NCBI GenBank assembly: GCA_016762995.1
Contig: JAESUT010000019.1
Coordinates: 4,307 to 10,790, forward strand
DNA: 6,484 nucleotides
Source: Gammaproteobacteria bacterium
Lineage (GTDB): Bacteria > Pseudomonadota > Gammaproteobacteria > Pseudomonadales > Pseudohongiellaceae
Direction of reading: 5' to 3'
The notes under the pieces were generated by a model, which made no database searches, was not told where the DNA came from, and saw only the letters and a program-made list of their open reading frames with translations. Below, one piece after another: positions 1-6,345 of the stretch. A program made the translations under genes and the position numbers. Positions within the stretch are counted from its first letter, which is position 1; each line of letters opens with the position of its first letter.

Positions 1-1154
1 CCGATGCCTTGACTCAGAATTTCAAATTCATTCATTCCATCAGAGCCATATGAAAAAGCAATAATATGGTGAAGGACGGTAGTGTCACCTGGAGCGAACT
101 CAACGGCTTTAACCCAGATGTCTTCGTCGAGATCTAGAGGAATCATGAGGTTACGATAGTCTTGGACGCCAGTCGCAGGAATGCGCTGCTCTGGAACAGA
201 AATAATGATATCAGGTGTGCCGTTAGCCCACTTAACAACTTCTGGGCGGTACTCCGCAAGAGGGTCTGAATCGTCATTATTTGGAGAGCCTGCATTGATC
301 CAGCTAACTAACTTTTGAGTCTCTTCGATAGTAATGTGGTTTACACCGTGGAAGCTTTCCACGAATTCATTATCGATCTGACCCGGTGGCATGCGCTTGG
401 TGTAAAGCGTTTCACGAATCATCGGCGACCAACCTTGAACCATTTGGTGGCTGCTCATTGCGAAAGGGGCGATGCCGCCTTCCATATGACAGCTAACGCA
501 GCGCTCCTTAAGAATAGGCGCAATGTCGTTGGCGTAGGAAATTGATGCAGTAACAGCGGCGCTTGCAGAGAAGTCGATCTCGCCGCCTTTGCTAGCAACC
601 GATTCAGTGTCGAGTTCTTGGCCCGCAAGGATTGCTGTAAGCGCATCTGCAACATAGTGCTCTTTTGCGCGTCTTGCGCGGCTGCCTTCAGCAAAACGAT
701 CATTTAGCGCGCCACGATAAACAACTTCTTTGGCTGTAGGATCAAGAATTACTATTTCTGCAACTCGGCTAAGGCCAAGCTCTTTAGCTATCAATTGCGT
801 GTCATCCATAAGGATGCGCAGAGTGATGTCTTCTTTCTCTGCGGCTTCTCGAATAGCTGACCTGTCAGTAGAGCCCGTGGAGTAGATCATCAAAAACTCA
901 ACCTTCTGCCCTTCGAATTGCTCAGCGACGTCAGCAAGGTCGGCTGCGGCACGCCGCGCGTCTCTGCTCTCTGGGTCGAAGGAAAAAAGAACAATGGCCT
1001 GTTCATCACTATGGCGGCTTAATTGAAAGAAGCGGCCATTGGAATCGGTTAGTGAAAAATCACTAATTCGGTCAGCGGCGTTGGCGGACATGCCAACGAA
1101 AGCTGCTAGCAGCGATGCAGTTGCGACCTTAGCAATTGTTGAAAATCTAAGCAT
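1..1154 (-). CDS. Exported redoxin-like / cytochrome c / PHM-like copper monooxygenase fusion protein (3' end missing)
   Basis: Partial gene: 384 complete codons are visible and the C-terminus lies beyond the left edge. A signal peptide spans about residues 1-27 (hydrophobic core, then SANA-AD). Residues about 28-190 match the redoxin/AhpC-TSA fold, but there is no cysteine in it; the usual CP position near residue 60 reads FDPE, and the cis-Pro position reads VAE (131-133). Residues about 205-290 form a small c-type heme domain with C219-V-S-C222-H223 and a likely axial Met in RMPPG (M255). From about residue 300 the sequence matches copper type II ascorbate-dependent monooxygenase-like proteins, including the di-histidine pair H362-H363 in VLHHIIAF that corresponds to copper ligands of PHM. 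The domain order is known from many environmental bacteria. The protein is probably periplasmic; its substrate is unknown. ATG 1154 is preferred over the in-frame ATG at 1175 because GAGGAG lies 6 nt upstream of 1154. Confidence 0.85.
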   Translation of the reverse strand, partial: MLRFSTIAKVATASLLAAFVGMSANAADRISDFSLTDSNGRFFQLSRHSDEQAIVLFSFDPESRDARRAAADLADVAEQFEGQKVEFLMIYSTGSTDRSAIREAAEKEDITLRILMDDTQLIAKELGLSRVAEIVILDPTAKEVVYRGALNDRFAEGSRARRAKEHYVADALTAILAGQELDTESVASKGGEIDFSASAAVTASISYANDIAPILKERCVSCHMEGGIAPFAMSSHQMVQGWSPMIRETLYTKRMPPGQIDNEFVESFHGVNHITIEETQKLVSWINAGSPNNDDSDPLAEYRPEVVKWANGTPDIIISVPEQRIPATGVQDYRNLMIPLDLDEDIWVKAVEFAPGDTTVLHHIIAFSYGSDGMNEFEILSQGI

Positions 1155-1160
1155 TTTACT

Positions 1161-1166
1161 CTCCTC
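1161..1166 (-). promoter_or_regulatory. Shine-Dalgarno GAGGAG that decides the start at 1154
   Basis: The minus strand reads GAGGAG six bases before the ATG at 1154. The alternative in-frame ATG at 1175 would place this motif inside the coding region and has no purine-rich site of its own. The shorter start also gives a compact, typical signal peptide. Confidence 0.7.
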
Positions 1167-1514
1167 GAACTTCATAAATATCGGGTAGTGCTTTCTAATG
1201 TAGGTCGCATAGTAGGGGGCAATTCCAGGGAATACTTCCTGAAAATTAAAAACATACTGAATTTCAATAATCGAATAGCAGTTTTTCATGGAATTTGGCT
1301 GAAACTCAATGTTTTTGCGGGATGGGAATCAGTTAATGGCGAGATACGGCAGAATTATTGGCAATTGGAGAATTCACACGGTGTAGGTTCTAGCTCTTTT
1401 ATTGGGGAAAATCAGCCCATCGCCAGGCCGGAATTAATATTCTCAGATGCTGGAGTTCAGGGGGTAGCAGGCGTTAAAATTCAGCTTCTTCTCCGCGTCT
1501 TATCGTACCCCCAG

Positions 1515-1522
1515 TGAGGTGA
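1515..1522 (+). promoter_or_regulatory. Shine-Dalgarno for a TTG-initiated gene
   Basis: The sequence TGAGGTGA ends 4 nt before the TTG at 1527, with AGG 7 nt from the start codon. The next in-frame ATG codons (1638 and 1647) lie inside the hydrophobic core of the signal peptide. TTG 1527 is therefore the best-supported start. Confidence 0.6.
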
Positions 1523-1526
1523 TAGA

Positions 1527-2360
1527 TTGCTTGTTAAATGCATAAAACAAACAGTAAGAGTCACTCGAGTAGGGTATTCGGCGTTTTCTGCCGGTTGTGC
1601 CTTTCCGTCCAGATTAGCCGCTCTGTCCATACTGCTGATGGCATCCATGTCCCAGAGTCAGGCCGCTGAACTGCGTATAGCCCATTGCTTGCACGGCTGC
1701 CCTACAGGGAGCAGCGCAGAGAACCACCTGATTCTTCGTCCGATCTATGCGCTTTCATATAACACCCGCAACAAGGTGGCGGATTGGGCTGCCTATCGTG
1801 TTACCTCCGGTTCTATCGGGATCGCATCGAGCTTATCGCGCGTGGCCGTTCTCGATGACTTCGTCGAAGAGACGCTGAGTGCGGTAGATTTTGTCAATGC
1901 CGAAGAGGTAGGGCTTACTCACGCGCAATTCGTGCCGCTGGTAAATTTCGCAGGCACCCCTTACTGGAATGAAGTGAATTACATGACCAATGCTGTGGCG
2001 CGCAGTCGGAATTTGAGTCAGGGCGCTTGGTATGGCTTGGAATGGTCAATTAGAAATTTGGTTAATCGGGAGACTGACGTGCATGTCTTGACCGGGCCTA
2101 TTTTCAGAGAAACACCAGTCGCTGCGAATTTGGAGATACAGGCTCAGCACAGGGTGCCAGATGCATTTTTCAAGATTGTAGTCTCGATAGACAATCGAGC
2201 TACGGCGTTTATCTTCGATCAAGATTTACCCGTGCACGTTCATCACTGCGACCGCAGAGCCACTATCGATGAAATAGAGAGGCTTACAGGTTTAGATTTT
2301 TTCCCTGAAGATCCCAGACTAGTTTCGGGGATGTTGGACACCAGTCTGGGTTGTTTCTAA
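1527..2360 (+). CDS. Exported DNA/RNA non-specific endonuclease homologue with a degenerate active site
   Basis: The 277-residue product has an N-terminal signal peptide (core about 29-41, cleavage near SQAA at 44-47; unusually long n-region). The mature part aligns along its length with the beta-beta-alpha-Me nuclease of Serratia marcescens (Endonuclease_NS family). Conserved landmarks are CLHGC (C54, C58), ADWAAYRVT (85-93), the Arg equivalent to Serratia R57 (R105), NYMTN (151-155), QGAWYGLE (165-172, E172 = E127), R176 (= R131), DEIERLTGLDFF (248-259), and the second disulfide pair C241/C276. However, the catalytic DRGH motif is replaced: ungapped alignment puts T131-H132-A133-Q134 there, so the general-base His becomes Gln. 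The magnesium-binding Asn119 position is Ser164. By homology it is periplasmic or secreted. It is convergent with the next gene (41-bp gap). Nuclease activity is doubtful; a binding, inhibitory or altered catalytic role is possible. Confidence 0.85.
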   Translation: MLVKCIKQTVRVTRVGYSAFSAGCAFPSRLAALSILLMASMSQSQAAELRIAHCLHGCPTGSSAENHLILRPIYALSYNTRNKVADWAAYRVTSGSIGIASSLSRVAVLDDFVEETLSAVDFVNAEEVGLTHAQFVPLVNFAGTPYWNEVNYMTNAVARSRNLSQGAWYGLEWSIRNLVNRETDVHVLTGPIFRETPVAANLEIQAQHRVPDAFFKIVVSIDNRATAFIFDQDLPVHVHHCDRRATIDEIERLTGLDFFPEDPRLVSGMLDTSLGCF

Positions 2361-2401
2361 GTAAATATTCCTAGGGACAGGGTTTTAGGCTCTTGAAGGG
2401 C

Positions 2402-2974
2402 CTAGCGAATCTCTGCAAGGAAATAGTCATCACCTATAAGTTCATTGATGAGTCTGTCCAAGGCAGCACTAACAGTGACGGCCATGCCTTCGCCAGTAGG
2501 AGCTCTACCGCGACCAAATAGGTTTGTTTGCCACACCGTGCGACTGCCGCTCATTAGTTGCACAGAGGCGCGCAGTGTTAATTCTAGCGTCTCAACGCCG
2601 CCACGATCGATGATCTTTGCATCGATAGCGGTCAGGTTCCCCTGTAGGAACATATCGCCATCAGCGTCCACCAGATTTGCGCCCGCGTTCACGAAGCCGC
2701 TCTTCATAGCATCTTGAATTATTTCCGAGATTGCCTTCTCCGCTTGAAAACCATCGGCACCCAGAAGTTGGGCATCTGAAATCAGGCGTGGGTTTTCTAC
2801 GGAACGACCGTCTGTAAATTCGGCAATGTGCAAACTAACTTTCATGTTGCTTAGATCAGCGCGTGGACTACCAGTCTTTTCGTAGTTGATGACAACGTCT
2901 TCCACGGCGAGGGCGGGAATGGAGAATAAACTAATGCAAGCAGCACATAGTGAAATCAGGAATCGAATTTTCAT
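2402..2974 (-). CDS. Small exported protein, weakly YajG-like
   Basis: The 190-residue product begins with a clear Sec signal peptide, residues 1-23, ending PALA before VEDVV. The mature part (about 167 residues) starts with a beta-type segment VSLHIAEFTDGR (46-57). A helix follows at about 77-94, then beta segments around 107-120 and 128-150 including TVWQT, and a C-terminal helix at 166-180. The order (VxxxxFxDGR, helix, aD-x-x-l-x-G-x-l, vxlxvxlxxg..vW, C-terminal helix) resembles the YajG family of envelope lipoproteins, but there is no proper lipobox: C13 has Cys at -3. The family assignment is tentative and no function is known. I chose ATG 2974 rather than the longer in-frame start at 3136, because the signal peptide begins there; the Shine-Dalgarno is weak (GAGAGA, 8 nt away). 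It converges on the nuclease-like gene. Confidence 0.7.
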   Translation of the reverse strand: MKIRFLISLCAACISLFSIPALAVEDVVINYEKTGSPRADLSNMKVSLHIAEFTDGRSVENPRLISDAQLLGADGFQAEKAISEIIQDAMKSGFVNAGANLVDADGDMFLQGNLTAIDAKIIDRGGVETLELTLRASVQLMSGSRTVWQTNLFGRGRAPTGEGMAVTVSAALDRLINELIGDDYFLAEIR

Positions 2975-3059
2975 GGAGATAGTCTCTCGTCGTGTATTGA
3001 TTTGCTGTTGGTTAGTGACTAATCGGATATCCAAATTAGCCGTATCTGTTCGGGTTCCG

Positions 3060-3088
3060 AGCATAATTGACATGATAAGCATGATCAA
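3060..3088 (-). promoter_or_regulatory. Candidate sigma-70 promoter for the small exported protein
   Basis: On the minus strand TTGATC (3088-3083) and TATGCT (3065-3060) are separated by exactly 17 bases. Each matches the consensus at four of six positions. Transcription would begin about 75-80 bases before the ATG at 2974. The spacer contains repeated CATGAT motifs. This is a pattern match only. Confidence 0.35.
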
Positions 3089-3115
3089 GCATAGCGTATG
3101 AATAGGAACTGAATA

Positions 3116-3243
3116 GAACCGAGTAAAGAGTTGCAAAGATGAGCAGCCGTTTCTCCTGCGCCCAGTATTTTATAGATGAGAACCGAATAAAAAGTTGTAA
3201 AAATGCAGTGCCGTTTCTCCTGCGTTCAGTATTTCATAGATGA
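3116..3243. repeat. 64-bp tandem direct repeat, two copies
   Basis: Unit 1 covers 3116-3179 and unit 2 covers 3180-3243, directly abutting. By eye, 53 of 64 positions are identical with no gaps. The best-conserved core is GCCGTTTCTCCTGCG, and both units begin GAACCGA and end ATAGATGA. Neither strand carries a recognisable gene here. The repeat lies upstream of the minus-strand gene starting at 2974 and downstream of the terminator of the propeller gene. It may be a local duplication, part of a regulatory region, or a member of a dispersed intergenic family. Confidence 0.85.
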
Positions 3244-3286
3244 TACTTATAGAATACTTTTGCCTTTTCGGCAGCAATCATGTGAC

Positions 3287-3322
3287 ATAAAAAAGCCGTA
3301 TCGAATTGCTTCGATACGGCTT
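3287..3322 (-). terminator. Rho-independent terminator of the NHL propeller gene
   Basis: A perfect 12-bp stem, AAGCCGTATCGA (3293-3304) paired with TCGATACGGCTT (3311-3322), encloses a 6-nt loop. On the minus strand the stem is followed directly by a run of T. It begins about 25 bases after the stop codon at 3348-3350, as expected for an intrinsic terminator. It separates this gene from the minus-strand gene at 2402-2974. The plus-strand side has only a weak T-rich tail. Confidence 0.9.
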
Positions 3323-3347
3323 AGTTTAAAGCGCTCTGAAGAGTTTC

Positions 3348-4538
3348 TTACAGCTCGTCAGCAGGCCAAGTTGGCGCGCGATCTACTACTGTTACCGGAC
3401 GAATTCCTTGATAGAGGAACTTCTGTACACGGCTGCCTTCATAAGTCTCAGTGGTGTAGATGTTGTTCTGAGAGTCAGTGGCAATACTGTGAGGTGCGTA
3501 GAATGTGCCTGGCTGACGGCCACCTTGACCGAAAGTGTAAAGCACTTCCATTGACTCACGATCGATTACAGAGATCTTGAAGTTTTGACCGTCTGCAAGA
3601 TAGATGAACTCTTGCTCAGGGTCACGTGAGAAGGCGATATCCCAAGTTGAACCTTGATTCAATGTGGCTGGGTTATAAACAACTTCTCTTACGTAAGTGC
3701 CGTCTTTACGGAACACCTGAACTCGGTCAGCACCACGGTCACATACATAGACAAGTCCGTCATTTGAAGGCTCTGCGCAGTGAACTGGGCCGCGGAATTG
3801 CTGAGGTCCAGGCTGGCCAGGAACGTATGTTACGTCGGCTGTATCGTCTGGAACATTGCCATAAGCACCCCAGTATCGCTTGAGTGCACCAGTAGCTACG
3901 TCAATAACTGCAACACGCTTGTTCTGGTAACCATCGGCGAAGTAGGCTTCACCGGCTTCGGCGTCAATGGAGATTTCAGCAACACGGCCGTAATGCGTCT
4001 CGCTGTTACTGTCGCGATCTTCGCCTTGCAAACCGATTGTGCGGATGTATTCGCCATCACGTGTAAACACGAGGACGTGTGAGTCACCGGCGCCATTACC
4101 ACCGATCCAAACGTCACCGTTAGGCGCGATTTCGATACCGTGGTTAGATGCAGGCCAAACATAGGGAGCGCCTTCAACAGGTCCGCCCCATGCATTGATT
4201 ATGTTGCCTTCAAGGTCAAATTCAATAATTGGTGGCGCAGGAGTACAGCATTCTGCAACGCCGCCTTGTAGACCAATTTCAGTGTTGCCACCAAATTGAG
4301 ACGCGTCGTTTCTGTGAACGATGAAGATATGATCTCTCTCGTCTACGTCAACACCAATTGTGTTGCCCATTGCCCAATGATTTGGGAGTGGTTTAGGCCA
4401 GAACGGATCCACGAGAAAATGTGGTGCCATTACATCGTCAGATGCGGCGATACTTGGCTCTAATATTTTCGATTGTCCAAGTCCTAAGACAACCAATGCA
4501 ACGACCAGAGTTGCACCTATAATTAATTTCTTTGTCAT
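3348..4538 (-). CDS. Membrane-anchored or exported NHL beta-propeller, PAL-like
   Basis: The 396-residue product has an N-terminal hydrophobic segment (about 5-21) that is a signal anchor or uncleaved signal. Propeller blades fill residues about 55-375 with NHL-type motifs: HGIEIAPNGDVWIGG (133-147), YFADGYQNKRVAVID (199-213), VHCAEPSNDGLVYVCDRGADRVQVF (split motif, 252-276), WDIAFS..EFIYLADGQNFKISVID (299-326), and APHSIATDSQNNIYTTET (348-365). These resemble bacterial homologues of peptidyl-alpha-hydroxyglycine alpha-amidating lyase. H133, H253 and H350 occupy blade positions like the zinc-binding histidines of PAL. A paired ECC lies at 96-98. The protein is probably periplasmic, attached to the inner membrane; the substrate is unknown. 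The start at 4538 is supported by GGAGGA at 4547-4552, 8 nt upstream. The gene appears monocistronic, ending in the hairpin at 3287-3322, and is divergent from the HupE/UreJ-type gene. Assignment to the NHL family is secure; lyase activity is not. Confidence 0.85.
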   Translation of the reverse strand: MTKKLIIGATLVVALVVLGLGQSKILEPSIAASDDVMAPHFLVDPFWPKPLPNHWAMGNTIGVDVDERDHIFIVHRNDASQFGGNTEIGLQGGVAECCTPAPPIIEFDLEGNIINAWGGPVEGAPYVWPASNHGIEIAPNGDVWIGGNGAGDSHVLVFTRDGEYIRTIGLQGEDRDSNSETHYGRVAEISIDAEAGEAYFADGYQNKRVAVIDVATGALKRYWGAYGNVPDDTADVTYVPGQPGPQQFRGPVHCAEPSNDGLVYVCDRGADRVQVFRKDGTYVREVVYNPATLNQGSTWDIAFSRDPEQEFIYLADGQNFKISVIDRESMEVLYTFGQGGRQPGTFYAPHSIATDSQNNIYTTETYEGSRVQKFLYQGIRPVTVVDRAPTWPADEL

Positions 4539-4597
4539 TCTTATTTTCCTCCAAATGCCCGAGTTGCGGGGGGTTTAAACTCTTTCAGAGCAAGGGC

Positions 4598-4632
4598 GAG
4601 TATACTCACTTCTTTGTAGACAGTATACTCAC
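4598..4632. promoter_or_regulatory. Two phased palindromic sites, candidate operator
   Basis: The 11-base sequence AGTATACTCAC occurs at 4599-4609 and again at 4622-4632, a 23-bp period (about two helical turns). Each copy contains the perfect palindrome AGTATACT, and the first extends to GAGTATACTC. They lie 61-94 bases upstream of the propeller start codon and about 140-175 bases upstream of the HupE/UreJ-type gene. TATACT could also act as a -10 element for either direction, but no good -35 box sits at the right distance. Binding by a dimeric regulator is an inference. Confidence 0.5.
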
Positions 4633-4772
4633 AGGCCAAATTATCAGGGGGCTCGGTGTAAGTATTTGTAACAGCCTTTAGATGGTCACGATAGATGTAC
4701 AATCGAGACCCCAGGCAACTTCCACTAGCCTCCACCTATCTAACTGAAATCACTAATAATAAGCATGAAATC

Positions 4773-6152
4773 ATGAATAAAATTGGCGCAGTATTAAGCG
4801 TAGTTTCGCTTAAAAAACTACTAATACCTTGTGTGTTGCTCGCGGCTATCTTGATGCCATCATTGAGTTTGGCTCACAATATTCCCAGCCGTGTCACTGT
4901 GTATGCGTTCGTTAAACCCGAAGGGAATCAGCTGACGGCGCTATTACGTGTGCCCATGGAGGCTTTTGGCGAGATCAGTTTTCCGCTGCGAGGCCCAGGC
5001 TATCTGCAATTTTCAGAGGCGGAGTTTTCTCTGAATGATGCGGCTCGGGTCTATATCACAGAATCTATTCATTTCTATGAGAACGGTGAGGAATTGACAG
5101 AGAAGCAGCTAGAGGCGGTTCGAGTCTCGCTGCCGTCAAACCGCTCCTTCACTACCTATGATGATGCCCTAGAAAACATTCTCAGCCCACGGCTGGAGGA
5201 TTCGGTAGATTTATTTTGGAGGCAGGGTGTGCTGGATGTCATGGTGACTTACCCTATTTTGTCGGATCAGTCTGAATTCTCTATCAATCCAGAGATTGGC
5301 ACTTTGTCCAGTCAGACCACGACGGTGCTGCGCTTCTTGTTGCCGTCGGGTGCGGAACGCGTTTTCAACTACCTAGGTAATCCGGGTGTGGTGCTATTGG
5401 ACCCGCGCTGGTATCAGGCTGCGTTAAGATTCGTGAAGATGGGCTTCAGTCATATTTTGGACGGCATAGATCACTTGTTGTTTCTATTCTGCCTGGTGAT
5501 TCCTCTGCGTAGCATGCGCGCGCTAATCCCGGTGGTTACATCGTTCACCATCGCCCACTCGATAACCCTGATCAGCTCGGCATTTGGCATGGCGCCTAAC
5601 GCGATCTGGTTCCCGCCTTTGATCGAAACGCTAATAGCGCTTTCCATTGTCTATATGGCATTCGAAAACATAGTCGGCGCAAAGCTGCAGCATCGTTGGG
5701 TGGCTGCTTTTGGTTTCGGATTGGTACACGGTTTTGGCTTTTCTTTTCTGTTTAGCGATACGCTACAATTTGCCGGCGGGCATCTGTTCTCGTCATTGCT
5801 GGCGTTTAATGTAGGTGTGGAATTTGGTCAGATACTTGTGCTCATCTTAGTCATTCCTTTGTTGAGAGTCTTGTTTCGCTTCTTCGTTGCTGAACGTGTT
5901 GGTACCATTCTGCTTTCAGCGTTGTTGGCGCACAGTGCATGGCACTGGATGCTGGATAGAGGCACGACCCTTGCGCAATTTCAATTGCAGATGCCCATCA
6001 TCGATTCGATCTTCTTCTCAGGGTTAATGCGCTGGGGCATGATGTTAATCGTTATCGGGCTCGCGCTCTGGGGAATGTACGAACTTTTCCGCCGCTTCTC
6101 GCTAGTGGAGAACATCGCTACCTATGGTGCTAGTCGCGACTCTAAGAGCTAG
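4773..6152 (+). CDS. HupE/UreJ-family membrane protein, putative metal transporter
   Basis: The 459-residue product has a signal peptide (about 1-34, ending SLSLA before HNIP). A periplasmic domain spans about 35-215, followed by a polytopic membrane domain with roughly seven segments (about 225-244, 250-270, 281-300, 308-328, 340-365, 377-394, 418-437). Family signatures are HILDGIDHLLFL (227-238), FTIAHSITL (258-266), VHGFGFS (318-324), FNVGVEFGQ (345-353) and AHSAWHW (386-392). The histidines H227, H234, H262 and H319 and the acids D233 and E350 are candidates for metal binding. Relatives include HupE and UreJ, linked to nickel or cobalt uptake, but the metal for this long, two-part subgroup is unknown. 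No hydrogenase or urease gene is present here. ATG 4773 is chosen because it starts the signal peptide; there is no clear Shine-Dalgarno, and an in-frame ATG at 4695 would add 26 residues. Confidence 0.85.
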   Translation: MNKIGAVLSVVSLKKLLIPCVLLAAILMPSLSLAHNIPSRVTVYAFVKPEGNQLTALLRVPMEAFGEISFPLRGPGYLQFSEAEFSLNDAARVYITESIHFYENGEELTEKQLEAVRVSLPSNRSFTTYDDALENILSPRLEDSVDLFWRQGVLDVMVTYPILSDQSEFSINPEIGTLSSQTTTVLRFLLPSGAERVFNYLGNPGVVLLDPRWYQAALRFVKMGFSHILDGIDHLLFLFCLVIPLRSMRALIPVVTSFTIAHSITLISSAFGMAPNAIWFPPLIETLIALSIVYMAFENIVGAKLQHRWVAAFGFGLVHGFGFSFLFSDTLQFAGGHLFSSLLAFNVGVEFGQILVLILVIPLLRVLFRFFVAERVGTILLSALLAHSAWHWMLDRGTTLAQFQLQMPIIDSIFFSGLMRWGMMLIVIGLALWGMYELFRRFSLVENIATYGASRDSKS

Positions 6153-6217
6153 ACTTAATGCATTCGTCACTCTTTATAGCTGGCTTAAGTAGGTGTTTTT
6201 GAGCCAACGTAAAGCTC

Positions 6218-6246
6218 ATTAAGTTATTGAATTAAAGTAACTTAAT
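6218..6246. terminator. AT-rich inverted repeat, possible weak terminator
   Basis: ATTAAGTTA (6218-6226) and TAACTTAAT (6238-6246) are perfect inverted repeats around an 11-nt loop, 66 bases after the stop of the HupE/UreJ-type gene. The stem has only one G-C pair and no T-run follows, so intrinsic termination would be weak. It could instead be an operator-like dyad. Confidence 0.3.
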
Positions 6247-6345
6247 AGAAATCTCCAGCTGTTTGTCAGTTTCAATTTGTCACAAAACCTTACAGTCTAT
6301 TGTTCTTGCTAATAAGCGGATTGCGCTAAGCTATCGGCATTGCTC

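Larger units (their letters stand above)
1155..1526. other. Divergent non-coding region between the redoxin fusion and the nuclease-like gene
   Basis: About 370 bases separate two divergently read genes. Promoters for both should lie here, but I found no pair of -35/-10 boxes with good spacing on either strand. The stretch near 1230-1320 is AT-rich. An open frame at 1188-1517 (plus) has no ribosome binding site and no recognisable domain, so I treat the region as non-coding. Confidence 0.6.

Noticed and set aside
455..703. 82-codon minus-strand and overlapping plus-strand open frames inside the redoxin fusion gene
   Set aside because: They lie wholly within a coding frame with clear redoxin-like, heme and copper-domain motifs.
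1188..1517. 109-codon plus-strand open frame in the divergent region
   Set aside because: It has no ribosome binding site, no recognisable domain, and lies where promoters for both neighbours must be.
2361..2401. Bidirectional terminator between the convergent genes
   Set aside because: CTAGG (2371-2375) and CCTAG (2401-2405) can pair, but the stem is five bases with a 25-base loop and no T-run.
2402..2974. Lipoprotein processing site around C13 of the small exported protein
   Set aside because: The -3 residue is Cys rather than Leu, Val or Ile, and a good signal peptidase I site (PALA) follows, so it is not called a lipoprotein.
2975..3136. 54-codon N-terminal extension of the small exported protein
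   Set aside because: The downstream ATG at 2974 begins a complete signal peptide; the extension would bury it, runs across the likely promoter and starts inside the 64-bp repeat.
3261..3273. Small TGCC-TTTTC-GGCA hairpin near the terminator
   Set aside because: The stem is only four base pairs, no T-run follows on the plus strand and no gene ends there.
3896..4195. Open frames on both strands inside the propeller gene (also 3203-3580, 3626-3883, 3780-4082)
   Set aside because: They are shadows of the well-supported minus-strand propeller gene and show no domain of their own.
4541..4735. 64-codon minus-strand open frame just upstream of the propeller gene
   Set aside because: Its last codons are simply the Shine-Dalgarno region of the next gene, it spans the palindromes, and it resembles no protein family.
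4695..4772. 26-codon N-terminal extension of the HupE/UreJ-type protein
   Set aside because: No ribosome binding site precedes ATG 4695, and the added residues are polar and would sit ahead of a complete signal peptide.
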